IMG/VR virus record: IMGVR_UViG_3300030012_002034
Span: 1-64,000 of that record
DNA from: a virus
Direction: 5' to 3' (one strand)
DNA length: 64,000 nt
The notes beneath the pieces are model-generated. The model saw nothing but the letters and a program-made list of their open reading frames with translations. It searched no databases and was not told the origin of the DNA. Shown here in pieces: positions 55,083 to 63,732 of the stretch. Within the stretch, counting starts at the first letter, position 1, and each line of letters begins with the position of its first letter. The position numbers and the translations under genes were made by a program.

Positions 55083-55109
55083 TTTTGTTGGTTTTAAATT
55101 ACTGTTACT

Positions 55110-55119
55110 ATTAATATAC
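55110..55119 (-). promoter_or_regulatory. Promoter-like motif GTATATTAAT upstream of the scaffold-like gene
   Basis: Minus-strand TTTGTATATTAATAGTAAC lies 27 bases upstream of the chosen ATG at 55082. The 10-mer is identical to those at 29643 and 41688. The 60-base gap from 55122 to 55182 is AT-rich and has no recognised hairpin. A promoter here would boost scaffold and capsid over portal. Confidence 0.45.
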
Positions 55120-55182
55120 AAATTAACTTTAAAATAAACTTAAGAAATTTAAAAATTTTTGATAAAAATCTGCACTATATAG

Positions 55183-55455
55183 CTATTTTATTTTTTTATA
55201 TAACTTTTCAAGCTCTTTTATATAAAAATTTCTTTCTTCTGATCTTACTAAAGCTATTTCTTTAATAAAGTTTTCTCTCTCTAAATGACATTGTTTTAAA
55301 AATTGTTCTCTTTCTTTATGCCATGTTTCACGTTCTCTTGTTGATCTATCAGATATCTCTTCAATTTTTCTAAGCAGCCACCTCTCTCTTGTAATAGCAT
55401 ATACTACCCAAACACCAAGAACTCCGTATTGTGTAAGTATATCAAAGAATTCCAT
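55183..55455 (-). CDS. Small membrane-anchored coiled-coil protein, holin-like candidate, 90 aa
   Basis: A short N-terminal hydrophobic segment (FFDILTQYGVLGVWVVYAI, about residues 4-22) is followed by RERWLLRKIEEISDRS and a highly charged helix to the end. One N-terminal membrane span plus a charged coiled coil resembles BhlA/UviB-type holins and some spanin parts. The gene overlaps the portal stop by one base, an unusual place for a lysis gene, so a head-assembly or membrane-tethering role is also possible. No catalytic motif. Confidence 0.45.
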   Translation of the reverse strand: MEFFDILTQYGVLGVWVVYAITRERWLLRKIEEISDRSTRERETWHKEREQFLKQCHLERENFIKEIALVRSEERNFYIKELEKLYKKIK

Positions 55456-58205
55456 TATTTCTCTTTATCTTTTTTAGATTTAGGTTCAGATTTATCAAAT
55501 TGATTTTTATTTTCTCTAGCAATTTGTAATTGAGTTTGTGCTACATCTCTTTGAACTTGTAGTTTTTCTCTTTCAATAGCATTTTTCTGGTTAGCTTGCA
55601 TTTGCCTGTTAGATTCTTTTTGTCTAGCCATTTGAGTTTGAGTTTGATATTGTTCTGTTTTACGTATATCATCCATAGCATCTCTATAGTCACTCATTTG
55701 ATTTTGATTTATATCAGACATAGATCCATAACCCGCAGCTTTTATCTCAGCAATAAGAATATCTTTTTGTCTATCTTTCTCATCTCTACCTTCTTCATAT
55801 TCACGTTTAAGTCTTTCTTCTTCTGCTTTAGCTTGAATTTGTTGCTGTTGCATTTCTTGCTGCTGCTGTTGTTCTTGCTGCTGTTGTTGTCGTTGCTTTT
55901 CTTCAGAAGCTTTCATTACACTATTAAGATCAGCAATAGAATCTGATTGAACAATTTTACCAAGGTCATAAATACTAGCGCCAGTAGTATTGTTAGTCAT
56001 TGCCATTTGCTTAAGTTGCTCAAGCACTGCTCGATGATTAGCATTAGTAGTTGAAAAGATATTTAAATCTCTCATTAACAAATCAGTACCATTTATTTCA
56101 AAATTAACTTTTTCAGCAGCTGTTGTTATATAAGTCAATCTAGCAGATGGTTTAGTTGAATGATAGTACTGAGCTAAATCAGTTCTCATTTGATGAACTC
56201 TTGGCATTAAGTAATCACAATGCTGCATAAAATAAGTTTCTGTTTGAGCATATGATGCACTTACAGCTTGTTCTACTCCTGTTGCTGTAGTTTGTGCTAT
56301 TTGCTGTCCCATTCTTTGAGGGTTAACTCCTACAACATCATAAGCTTGTTGTTTAAAGTGATTACCTAATTGAATTCTAGACATAAGCCTATTAGTCTGA
56401 GATAGATCTAATTTTTGGAAATGCTGAAAGTTTAATGCATTTTCTGTATTTGTAATAGAAGTATCTAAAGGTAACATTTGGAAATCTTTCATAGCCACAT
56501 ACGCCTTAGCTAAATTACCTTTACCCCAATCTTCTCCTAATGAATGCCTAGGTAAAGTATTCTGATCTAACATTATTATAGTTCCTAACTCATCAACAAG
56601 TATATCTGCTATTTGATTATTAACCATATTATATCCTATCTGATATGGTTTCATCATATCTACTAATGAAGTAGATCTAGTATTTCTATCTGAGAATACA
56701 GATCCTTCTACAGGAAGCTTGCATCCATACAAACTAGAATCTCCTTTAAATTGAAACTTAAGAGGACCTATATTATTTTTATCAATACCTAAATAAATAG
56801 GATCTAGTCCTTCAGGGTTATTCATGCCCCAATAACTAGGAATGTTTGGACCAATTTTAACACCGCCCCATACTTCATTAATCCATATCCAATCTATATG
56901 TTCTCCAAATACTAAATTATCTTTAGATTTATTTTTAAATAATCTAGTATCATATTGAGGTTTATCTGTAACTTTATATGCTTCAGTAATTATTTCATTT
57001 ACTACTTCACCATTTTCTTTTATTTTAGTGAGATGTCCTACTTTTCTTTGAGACTTCCAGTATACTGTACAAACTCTAAGCAGGTCATTAGTACCATCTA
57101 CATAATATTCTTCACCTTGTAATAATAATTTTTCTACAATATCATCACCATACATTGCCTGTGAAGAAGCCAATGATCTCCAAGCTAAAGATGGAGGATT
57201 GGCGTTTGCTTCATATGATTTAGTTGCATCATAGTATGTACCATCATTTTGATAACCTGTCATATTATATCCTACTGCTTTCATAGGATACACAGCTTCT
57301 AGTGCTTCTAATTGTTTTTCTGACATAAGATAACCATACTTATCAATTACATCAGCGCCTGTCATCATATCAATTTTACCTACCCAGTTACCTTGAGATA
57401 TATATCTAACATCAGGAGACTTGTGATAAAAAGTAATTAAAGGATTCCATAGTTCTACTTCATAATCATCCTCCATCATTTTCATATGCCAGAATTCTCT
57501 ATCTGTGATAAGCATATCACGGAAAGCTCTTTCTTCTAATTCATCTAGTTTAAATCTTTCTACATCAACCTTATGCTGATGAGAAGCCCATTGCTCTACC
57601 ATAGATCTATAATCTTTTTTAAAGAAAGATTCAATTTCTGGTAATTGCTTCAAAGCATCTGGAGCTAGTTGTTGTTGAGCTTCTTCAGATTCAGGGTCTA
57701 AACCTTGTTCTAATAGTGCAGTACCTATTTTTACTTGAGCATCTTGAAATAAAACTTCTTCAACAGCTTGTCTTTTTTGCTCAAGCATTTCATTATAAGA
57801 ACCTTCATCAACTGCTCTATAAGTAAGTTTAGTTGCTCTTTTAGCAAATTCTGCTACAAGTACATTAACCACATTAGGAATAATAGGATAAAACTTTAGT
57901 TCTAATGCTGTAACATCTTCTTTAGTAAGAATATCAATTATTTCAGCATACTCATTATCTTCCTCAACAATATAATCTGTTTTGTCTATAATACCTTTTG
58001 CAAGTTTATAATTTTTAGAAAGCCTTCTAGCATTTCTTTTAATTTGCTTTAGACCATTCCACTCTAGCCAGTCTATATTCCATGCTGCCCACTCACCATC
58101 TTTATCTTTTGGAGATAAAAACTGTAAAGGTTGTGTTATATTTCCTATTCTATTATGTTCTGCTTTAGCTCCTTTTTTGAGCTGCATTGCGTTGAGGACC
58201 TGCAT
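55455..58205 (-). CDS. Portal protein
   Basis: A 916-residue protein directly after TerL, as expected of a portal. The region after residue 200 has the wing/stem-like mix of strands and helices seen in portals (WASHQHKVDVERFKLDELE, REFWHMKMMEDDYEVELWNP, then DVRYISQGNWVGKIDMM). The long helix near 640-700 (GVNPQRMGQQIAQTTATG, then AVSASYAQTETYFMQHCDYL) is typical of portal crown/stem regions. The C-terminal about 150 residues are Gln-rich coiled coil (near 766-809) and a basic charged tail, probably facing the head interior. The portal ring is the DNA entry channel and seat of the terminase. The size is larger than most podoviral portals but usual for crAss-like ones as I recall. Confidence 0.8.
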   Translation of the reverse strand: MQVLNAMQLKKGAKAEHNRIGNITQPLQFLSPKDKDGEWAAWNIDWLEWNGLKQIKRNARRLSKNYKLAKGIIDKTDYIVEEDNEYAEIIDILTKEDVTALELKFYPIIPNVVNVLVAEFAKRATKLTYRAVDEGSYNEMLEQKRQAVEEVLFQDAQVKIGTALLEQGLDPESEEAQQQLAPDALKQLPEIESFFKKDYRSMVEQWASHQHKVDVERFKLDELEERAFRDMLITDREFWHMKMMEDDYEVELWNPLITFYHKSPDVRYISQGNWVGKIDMMTGADVIDKYGYLMSEKQLEALEAVYPMKAVGYNMTGYQNDGTYYDATKSYEANANPPSLAWRSLASSQAMYGDDIVEKLLLQGEEYYVDGTNDLLRVCTVYWKSQRKVGHLTKIKENGEVVNEIITEAYKVTDKPQYDTRLFKNKSKDNLVFGEHIDWIWINEVWGGVKIGPNIPSYWGMNNPEGLDPIYLGIDKNNIGPLKFQFKGDSSLYGCKLPVEGSVFSDRNTRSTSLVDMMKPYQIGYNMVNNQIADILVDELGTIIMLDQNTLPRHSLGEDWGKGNLAKAYVAMKDFQMLPLDTSITNTENALNFQHFQKLDLSQTNRLMSRIQLGNHFKQQAYDVVGVNPQRMGQQIAQTTATGVEQAVSASYAQTETYFMQHCDYLMPRVHQMRTDLAQYYHSTKPSARLTYITTAAEKVNFEINGTDLLMRDLNIFSTTNANHRAVLEQLKQMAMTNNTTGASIYDLGKIVQSDSIADLNSVMKASEEKQRQQQQQEQQQQQEMQQQQIQAKAEEERLKREYEEGRDEKDRQKDILIAEIKAAGYGSMSDINQNQMSDYRDAMDDIRKTEQYQTQTQMARQKESNRQMQANQKNAIEREKLQVQRDVAQTQLQIARENKNQFDKSEPKSKKDKEK

Positions 58206-58209
58206 ATTT

Positions 58210-60411
58210 TTATTTTAAATTTTTAAAAGCTGACTTTTTAAAAACTTTGCCGTTAACCATTCTTCCTCTTCCCATATTGCGAAAAGGACTATATTTTAAT
58301 TTAAATAAATTATCTGACTTTTGCAAGTTTTTATTGACATCATCAGTGATAGTTCTTTTATTATAACCTCTATTAGAATTTTGAATTGTCATAAAGGCGA
58401 TTAGTGCTGTAAATGCTATTAAACGGTCAACATTGACTCCAGGTTGATATTCTCTCATTTCTTTTAAAAGCATTGGATCTGGTATTCTTTCTACACCATA
58501 CTTAGTTCTTACTATTGTACCATCTATTTTAGTTTCTACATCTAACTCTTCCCTAAGATATTCAATTGAGTAATTAAGTAAATGTCCTTTAAATAGATTA
58601 CCTGTGTTTCTCCAACCATATTCTTGATATACATTAGTATTAGAACCCAACTCTTTTAGAAATAATATTTGATTTTTAGGTACTAAATACTTTTGCTTTC
58701 TTTGAGATATCATATACTGAATAAATAAAGAAATGTTATTCTCTATTACTGTCCATGCATTATACCATTCTATAATCATCTCAAGTTTCTGATGTGTCTT
58801 CTTTAGATCATTAAATCTACCGCACCAGGCAGCTACAATTTTATCTGGTTCTATATAACTTTCATGTTCTCCATCATTTAATTTAGTTACTTCCACAGGA
58901 GCTTTCATAACATAAATGGAACAAAGAGACTCTGAGGTTGTGGTCTTGCCTGCTGATACAGGGTCAATAGAGGCATAGTAAGTTCCAAACTTAGGATCTT
59001 TTACTGGTCTTTCCCATACTACTAGCGCTCCTTCTTTATTCTCTGATCTCTTAGATATAGGAAACTCTTTTATTGGTTGTTTATTAGTTTCTTTAGCTTT
59101 TATATTAAATTTTTCATCACGGCTAAGTTCCAGTAGTTCATAAGCATATTCTTTTTCTTCTATTCTTTTTAACTGTGCTGCTAAAAGATTAGGAGGAAAT
59201 AAAGACTCTTTTCTGTATGCAAATGCCTCTTCTATATTTCTAGGATGTTGAGATATTCTTAACTGATATTGTTCAGGACTAAGTTCTTTTTTCCATTTTT
59301 CAAATTGATCATTTAAAGCTTCTAATGCTTCTTTAACTTGAGAATTACCATATTTATCTATAAATGGCGGCATAGACCATTGCTCAGGAATAAATAATCC
59401 TGATCTCCCTTCAGTATTTTTTTTATCTATAAGATTAGTTTCTACAGAATAAATATCATTCATTTCAGGATTAAGTATCATATCCTTTAATGGTTCACAC
59501 TGATCTAAGTCTCCTACTGAACCTGCCGCTATAAACACACCAGTTGTAACTAGTCCTGCTCTCATAGCAGGTCTTAGATATTCATATGTAGTATTCATCT
59601 TAGGTGCAATTCCCGCCTCCTCATGAAAGAAGAACTTAACAGGTCCCCCTACTCCAGTTGTAGGATCTTTTTCAAAAGACATACCTTGTATTGTACCTTT
59701 TAATCCTACTTGAGTTTTTCTACCTCCTTTTCTTACTTCAATCTTTTGTTGCCACATCATAACCTTTTCAGGATTCATAGGTCTATACCAGGCTGTATGT
59801 TCATTTAAAAATCCAGCGTATTCATTAAGAAACTTCCAAGATCCTTTTTCATTTATATAATCTTTTAGAGCGGCTCCTACTTTTAGAGTGACACCTTCTT
59901 CAAACCAAAGCTGATTTATAAGTTTAGCCATATGAAAGTAAGAAGATCCAAACTGTCTTTTCTTTAGTATTGCACAATGTCTATAATATATTTCTGCTAG
60001 TATTTCATATAATGCCATATGATATTGAGCATCTCTTAATTTAGGAAATCCAAACTTTTGTGTTTCTTTATCAAATATAGGAAGGAAGTTAAGAAACATA
60101 TAATAGTCTCTTGTAATGTACCAACTATTATCTCCGGATTTTACAATCAGACCTTTTCTACATTTAGCCTTCTCACCATCCCAGTATTTAATAAAATCTT
60201 TTGATTTAAACGGTGCAGTACAGTATACATTTTCTTGAGTAAACTTTACACCTTCTTTAATAAACTCTTCTGATGTTTTATCAAAGTTATATTGACCAGG
60301 TAATTTAAATAAACTAATAAGATATTCTCCAAATTCATCTCTGGAACTAAAAGAAGTTAAAGTAATTTCTCCATCTTCCCATGTAGGTATATCTTCATAT
60401 ATTTTATTCAT
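58210..60411 (-). CDS. terL: Terminase large subunit (TerL)
   Basis: A 733-residue packaging ATPase/nuclease. A Walker A-like motif lies at residues 150-157 (KKRQFGSS). The Walker B position reads VKFFFHEEAG with H263, E264, E265, so the usual Asp before the catalytic Glu is His. A nuclease-type motif is YASIDPVSAG with D483, and VDRLIAFTALIAF near the C-terminus fits the last nuclease helix. The RQFGSSYFHMAKL and SQHPRNIEEAFAYR segments are typical of phage TerL. The C-terminal about 50 residues are basic. The start overlaps the preceding membrane-protein gene by eight bases and the portal gene follows after four bases. It translocates DNA into the head and cuts the concatemer. The atypical Walker residues may be normal for this lineage. 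Confidence 0.9.
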   Translation of the reverse strand: MNKIYEDIPTWEDGEITLTSFSSRDEFGEYLISLFKLPGQYNFDKTSEEFIKEGVKFTQENVYCTAPFKSKDFIKYWDGEKAKCRKGLIVKSGDNSWYITRDYYMFLNFLPIFDKETQKFGFPKLRDAQYHMALYEILAEIYYRHCAILKKRQFGSSYFHMAKLINQLWFEEGVTLKVGAALKDYINEKGSWKFLNEYAGFLNEHTAWYRPMNPEKVMMWQQKIEVRKGGRKTQVGLKGTIQGMSFEKDPTTGVGGPVKFFFHEEAGIAPKMNTTYEYLRPAMRAGLVTTGVFIAAGSVGDLDQCEPLKDMILNPEMNDIYSVETNLIDKKNTEGRSGLFIPEQWSMPPFIDKYGNSQVKEALEALNDQFEKWKKELSPEQYQLRISQHPRNIEEAFAYRKESLFPPNLLAAQLKRIEEKEYAYELLELSRDEKFNIKAKETNKQPIKEFPISKRSENKEGALVVWERPVKDPKFGTYYASIDPVSAGKTTTSESLCSIYVMKAPVEVTKLNDGEHESYIEPDKIVAAWCGRFNDLKKTHQKLEMIIEWYNAWTVIENNISLFIQYMISQRKQKYLVPKNQILFLKELGSNTNVYQEYGWRNTGNLFKGHLLNYSIEYLREELDVETKIDGTIVRTKYGVERIPDPMLLKEMREYQPGVNVDRLIAFTALIAFMTIQNSNRGYNKRTITDDVNKNLQKSDNLFKLKYSPFRNMGRGRMVNGKVFKKSAFKNLK

Positions 60412-60739
60412 AATGTTGTTGGTCCCAAAATTTCTTTAGTAACCTAGAACCACATTCTGTATTTTCTATTTCTCCAAGCAATGATCCAAATATTTTATTT
60501 TCTTTAAGAAGCCTTCTATTTTCTTTTTCTGTTAAATATAGTTCATATTGTATATCTCCAGCATCTTTTCTAATTATTTCAATCTCTTCTTCTAAAAGCT
60601 TATAATCTTTTAAAGATACTGTATTACTTTTTGTTTTTACAGGTTCTTTATTTATTATAGAAATTATAAAGAATAAAATAATAGATACTATAATTCCAAT
60701 AAGAAGTAATACTATTCTTAACTTTATTTGGTTATTCAT
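60404..60739 (-). CDS. Single-span membrane protein with coiled coil, 111 aa
   Basis: Residues about 7-29 are a strong membrane span (IVLLLIGIIVSIILFFIISI) after a short basic start. A charged coiled coil follows (LLEEEIEIIRKDAGDIQY, YLTEKENRRLLKENKI). The topology is that of an inner-membrane spanin (Rz-like) or another membrane-tethered protein. No lipobox partner was found embedded in it. It overlaps both neighbours by eight bases, in the packaging operon just before TerL. A lysis role is only a guess; a packaging accessory role is equally open. Confidence 0.5.
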   Translation of the reverse strand: MNNQIKLRIVLLLIGIIVSIILFFIISIINKEPVKTKSNTVSLKDYKLLEEEIEIIRKDAGDIQYELYLTEKENRRLLKENKIFGSLLGEIENTECGSRLLKKFWDQQHYE

Positions 60740-61376
60740 CTATATCAGTGTTATCATAGAACATTCTATCTGAATCTTCAGTATGCCATTTTTCAAAGCC
60801 TTCTGCATTATAAAATTCCTTACATACTAAATAGTCAGGTCTTGCTGGAAAAGGTTTAGTTACAAAACTTGGTTCTGTCCATCTAATTCTATTATTAGGC
60901 TGTAAAGCAATTTGTCCATTATCTAATAAAATTATATGATGGCTTTTGTGTTCCATAGGATCTTCTGATAATGTCATGTCAGCATTTAAATTATTACTGC
61001 CCCAATTTATAGTAGAGTGATAAACACCATCATACCACTTTTTATCTTTCATGTATACAGATACAGGAGTATCATATAAATATGATAATTGTACTACAGT
61101 AAAGTTATATGAAAAGCAATTCCATATTTGTAAGTAATCAAATGGTAAATCAGGAGTTGGAGTTTTAGGTTCTGTTAATAGCGCATGTGAAGGAAGCTTA
61201 TCTCTCAGTACACCATTATCAAGTAATACCTGAAACAATGCAACTTGTCCAGGCATACATCTAACGGATATAATTACGCCTTCGCTAAATTCACCATGAC
61301 CTTTCTTGTCTTGATATAAGTATTCATTTCTTAAGAATACTTTCATTGGAAAAAAATTGTGTTCTATGTGTGCCAT
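60732..61376 (-). CDS. Conserved protein upstream of TerL, 214 aa
   Basis: A beta-rich protein: FFPMKVFLRNEYLYQDKKG, EGVIISVRCMPGQVALFQVL, LPFDYLQIWNCFSYNFTVV. It ends with HIILLDNGQIALQPNNRIRW and an acidic tail. I remember a protein of similar length and plan next to TerL in aquatic crAss-like phages, without known function. It overlaps the next gene by eight bases. No catalytic residues, membrane span or Cys cluster. Candidate for head assembly or packaging; not assignable further. Confidence 0.5.
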   Translation of the reverse strand: MAHIEHNFFPMKVFLRNEYLYQDKKGHGEFSEGVIISVRCMPGQVALFQVLLDNGVLRDKLPSHALLTEPKTPTPDLPFDYLQIWNCFSYNFTVVQLSYLYDTPVSVYMKDKKWYDGVYHSTINWGSNNLNADMTLSEDPMEHKSHHIILLDNGQIALQPNNRIRWTEPSFVTKPFPARPDYLVCKEFYNAEGFEKWHTEDSDRMFYDNTDIDE

Positions 61377-61388
61377 ATTTATTATTAA

Positions 61389-61904
61389 TTAAGAGTCATA
61401 CGCTAGTCCTTGACCACCACGTACTTGACTTTGTTGTTCTTCTTGTAAATCTTTATATGCTCCTTTAAAAGAGGATCTTATTTGCTCAAACTTTGCAGCT
61501 GCATTAACTAATGAATTTATATTACCATCTCTACCATGTTCAATAGGGACAGTCTCCATATATCTTGCTAGTTTATCAAGCATTGTTTTAATACCTTTAT
61601 ATGCTCTAGAAGTAGGAGTGCTATACATTTCTTCACAAAATGCTAATGCATGTCTTACAGCACCATCTTCTGTAGAAAATTCTGCTTCTATTTCTTGAAG
61701 TATTAATTCTTCTTTATCTCTTTCTGGAGTATGAAAAAATGGATTTTCTTCTGGGTTAGGATAAGTCATATAAAATATATACTGATATATCTTTAGATAA
61801 TCATCCGGATAATTATCCATTATTTTCTTTAATGTCTTTAGTGTATAACAATGTTCTGTAGGTACTACAGTATTATTCTCTACATCAAATAATCTTACAA
61901 TCAT
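61389..61904 (-). CDS. Conserved protein, possible small-terminase-like candidate, 171 aa
   Basis: A mostly helical, acidic protein: YTLKTLKKIMDNYPDDYLKI, EELILQEIEAEFSTEDGAV and RAYKGIKTMLDKLARYMET. The C-terminal IRSSFKGAYKDLQEEQ precedes a Gly/Arg/Gln tail (VRGGQGLAYDS). The ending is one I have seen in proteins just upstream of TerL in related phages. Position and helical nature would fit a small terminase subunit, but there is no recognisable helix-turn-helix, so this is a guess. Its start overlaps the nuclease gene by four bases. Confidence 0.45.
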   Translation of the reverse strand: MIVRLFDVENNTVVPTEHCYTLKTLKKIMDNYPDDYLKIYQYIFYMTYPNPEENPFFHTPERDKEELILQEIEAEFSTEDGAVRHALAFCEEMYSTPTSRAYKGIKTMLDKLARYMETVPIEHGRDGNINSLVNAAAKFEQIRSSFKGAYKDLQEEQQSQVRGGQGLAYDS

Positions 61905-62734
61905 TTTTTAAATTTTGATCTATTATCATATAACCAATGAATTATACTTATTACTTCATCTTTTAAATAATCAACAGGCATTTGTATTATCTCTTTTATA
62001 ACAGGGTCTCCTTCCGGAGTATATTTAGTTATAGGATAACCATATTCATCTTTACCTTCTTCTTCAAATTTAACATGATGTATGTATATCTTTCCTGGTT
62101 TAAGTTTAGGGTTATGCTTTATTATAATATACATATAAATACTGAGCTGTAAAGTATAATGACTAAAATTACAATCATCTAAATGAGATAAGGGTAAAGT
62201 CATTCTTTCTGATTTACCTTCCCAATTTTTAAAAGATTTTGTTTTAATTTCTTTATTTGTTTTATAATCTATTATGTTCACTTTTCCATCAACTACTTCC
62301 ACTAAATCTGCTTGACCACAAACACCTGCAGATTTTAAATATACCATATGTTCAGGATATATACCCGGATCTAATTTTTGAATTGGTGCAATTTTAATTC
62401 CATCTTCTTCTCCTTTAGGAGCAAATACAGGAATAGTAAAGCCATCTCTTTCTATAGAACTAAGACTACAAATATCTTTCTCTCTTTGATCATGATAAAA
62501 AGTTCCTAAAGTCATTGCACGTATAGATTCATTATTCCATATTTCTTGAATCTTTTTAGGTTTAATACCATACCATTTTGAATTCTTTTTTTTAGATACT
62601 TTAATAGCTATCTTTTCTGCATTAAATGGATTTTTAAATTTGGATATAAGAGTAGTTACACTAATCCAATTAATATTTTCATCAGAGCTTATGCTTTTAT
62701 AACTATGATCTTCTGCATTAAATATTATACTCAT
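61901..62734 (-). CDS. PD-(D/E)XK superfamily nuclease
   Basis: Residues 77-85 read GTFYHDQRE, with H81 in the place of the family's early His. Then come GQADLVEVVDGKVNIIDYKT with D143, D156 and K158, and YTLQLSIYMYII with Q196 and Y200. This H / (A)D / DxK / QxxxY order is the RecB- and Cas4-like PD-(D/E)XK exonuclease arrangement. No cysteine cluster for an iron-sulfur site was seen, so RecB-like rather than Cas4-like. Likely role: processing phage DNA ends, concatemers or recombination intermediates ahead of packaging. It overlaps both neighbours by four bases (ATGA), in the packaging operon. Confidence 0.8.
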   Translation of the reverse strand: MSIIFNAEDHSYKSISSDENINWISVTTLISKFKNPFNAEKIAIKVSKKKNSKWYGIKPKKIQEIWNNESIRAMTLGTFYHDQREKDICSLSSIERDGFTIPVFAPKGEEDGIKIAPIQKLDPGIYPEHMVYLKSAGVCGQADLVEVVDGKVNIIDYKTNKEIKTKSFKNWEGKSERMTLPLSHLDDCNFSHYTLQLSIYMYIIIKHNPKLKPGKIYIHHVKFEEEGKDEYGYPITKYTPEGDPVIKEIIQMPVDYLKDEVISIIHWLYDNRSKFKK

Positions 62735-63021
62735 AGCTCATTCAATTTATCTTCTTGCTCTTGTGTCATAACTGCTTTCCATTTATCTAAAGGACAATCA
62801 CTAGATAAAGATCTTAATTTAAACCCTAATGAACAACCACATTCTCCACAACAAGGTTGCGTTCCAGGAACAGCGCATTTATCTCCATTAGATTCACAAA
62901 GTTTACAAATAGCCCATCTTTCTTTTGCAATAGCTTCTACAAACTCATCTCTGAGTACTGCATTTTTTATACCCTCTAAAATCTTTTTTCTATTTTTCCA
63001 AATTTCCTTTAGATTGAACAT
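62731..63021 (-). CDS. Conserved zinc-binding protein, 96 aa
   Basis: Eight cysteines lie at residues 39, 42, 49, 57, 58, 61, 63 and 76, in RWAICKLC, TQPCCGECGCSLGFKLRS and DCPLDKW. This suggests two zinc sites. The CCGECGCSL-x-KxRSL-x-CPL-W combination is one I recall from phages of aquatic Bacteroidota. The N-terminal 35 residues are a charged helix. The gene overlaps its upstream neighbour by 32 bases and the nuclease gene by four. Role unknown; perhaps a nuclease or packaging partner. Confidence 0.6.
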   Translation of the reverse strand: MFNLKEIWKNRKKILEGIKNAVLRDEFVEAIAKERWAICKLCESNGDKCAVPGTQPCCGECGCSLGFKLRSLSSDCPLDKWKAVMTQEQEDKLNEL

Positions 63022-63376
63022 CTTTTTTATTTTTAAATTCTTTCTTTTTATTTACTTCTTCATAATGTTTTTCTCTAACACTAAGAAGCTTTTCTAACAA
63101 TGATTCTTTATATTTAAAATATTGAAAACTGTTAAAGGTATAAACATCCTTATTTTTTATAATTTTTTTGCATCTATTAATTTCTTTATTAACAGCTTTA
63201 ATCTTTATATTAAAAACACCTAATCCAGGAGTATTTATTGAAATATGATTAAGCTCTGTTAAAGTTGATCTTAAATCTCTGTAATAAAAATCAATACAGG
63301 CAGAAATAAAATTTTTATTAGCATCTAAATCTTCAGCTATCTCTTTATAAATCTCTTTATATTTTTTAGGTTTCAT
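62990..63376 (-). CDS. HU/IHF-like DNA-bending protein candidate, 128 aa
   Basis: An N-terminal helix pair (YKEIYKEIAEDLDANKNFI, CIDFYYRDLRSTLTELNH) leads into SINTPGLGVFNIKIK (residues 46-60). This matches the helix-turn-helix plus glycine/phenylalanine turn of HU/IHF (GFGxF in HU; here GLGVF). The long helical basic tail (KIIKNKDVYTFNSF, then HYEEVNKKKEFKNKKD) replaces the usual beta arms. crAss-like phages are known to carry IHF-like genes. It overlaps both neighbours. Likely function: bending phage DNA for packaging, replication or transcription. Confidence 0.6.
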   Translation of the reverse strand: MKPKKYKEIYKEIAEDLDANKNFISACIDFYYRDLRSTLTELNHISINTPGLGVFNIKIKAVNKEINRCKKIIKNKDVYTFNSFQYFKYKESLLEKLLSVREKHYEEVNKKKEFKNKKDVQSKGNLEK

Positions 63377-63732
63377 TTAGCTAAAAACTTATAGTCAAGT
63401 AAAATACTTCCATCTGTTTGTATTTTTAATTTTTTATTCAAACTAATAATCTTTTTATTCTTTCTATCTTTTATTACTAGTTTGTTCTTTGCACATTTAT
63501 TAATACAGTTCCTTACTGTTTGTTGCGATTTAAATATTTTATATTCCTCAGCTGCATCATAACAAAAATCAGTAAGTTCAATTGGTCCTGATTCACTTAA
63601 TAATGTTAAACATTCTAATTCAGAATTACTCACCGCTATACTATTTATATAACAGTGAGTTAATATCTGATATTTAATGATATCTTTTTTAGACATCACT
63701 ACACGCTTTTGTACCTGATTTACAATAGCCAT
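63373..63732 (-). CDS. Winged-helix-like protein, 119 aa
   Basis: The segment ELECLTLLSESGPIELTDFC, then QQTVRNCINKCAKNKLVIKD and a beta hairpin (KNKKIISLNKKLKIQ), has the helix / helix / recognition helix / wing layout of MarR-type DNA-binding proteins. The N-terminus (RVVMSKKDIIKYQILTHCYI) is an added helix. I recall similar proteins in crAss-like phages without an assigned role. It may act as a regulator of late genes or as a DNA-recognition (small terminase-like) subunit, given its place in the packaging operon. Starts and stops overlap neighbours by one to four bases. Confidence 0.55.
   Translation of the reverse strand: MAIVNQVQKRVVMSKKDIIKYQILTHCYINSIAVSNSELECLTLLSESGPIELTDFCYDAAEEYKIFKSQQTVRNCINKCAKNKLVIKDRKNKKIISLNKKLKIQTDGSILLDYKFLAK

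Noticed and set aside
55083-55121. TTG-initiated N-terminal extension of the scaffold-like protein
   Set aside because: The extension contains the shared GTATATTAAT motif and has no leader of its own; the ATG at 55082 has an A-rich leader like its neighbours.
55596-55946. Plus-strand frame of 116 aa with membrane-like composition
   Set aside because: Antisense to the Gln/Arg/Lys-rich C-terminus of the portal; Leu/Phe-rich runs are the mirror of CAA, CAG and AAA codons.
59615-59630. HEEAG in TerL as a possible metalloprotease motif
   Set aside because: It is the Walker B region of the terminase and lacks the second His of HExxH.
1365-60411. Stop-codon recoding (TAG or TGA read as an amino acid), known in some crAss-like phages
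   Set aside because: All giant genes are open under the standard code and end where neighbours begin, mostly with TAA; the 1611-aa gene ends in TGA coupled to the next ATG. No sign of recoding in this window.
62705-63097. Plus-strand frame of 130 aa
   Set aside because: Antisense to the zinc-binding gene and its neighbours, which have overlapping coupled starts and clear cysteine motifs. No support for a plus-strand gene.
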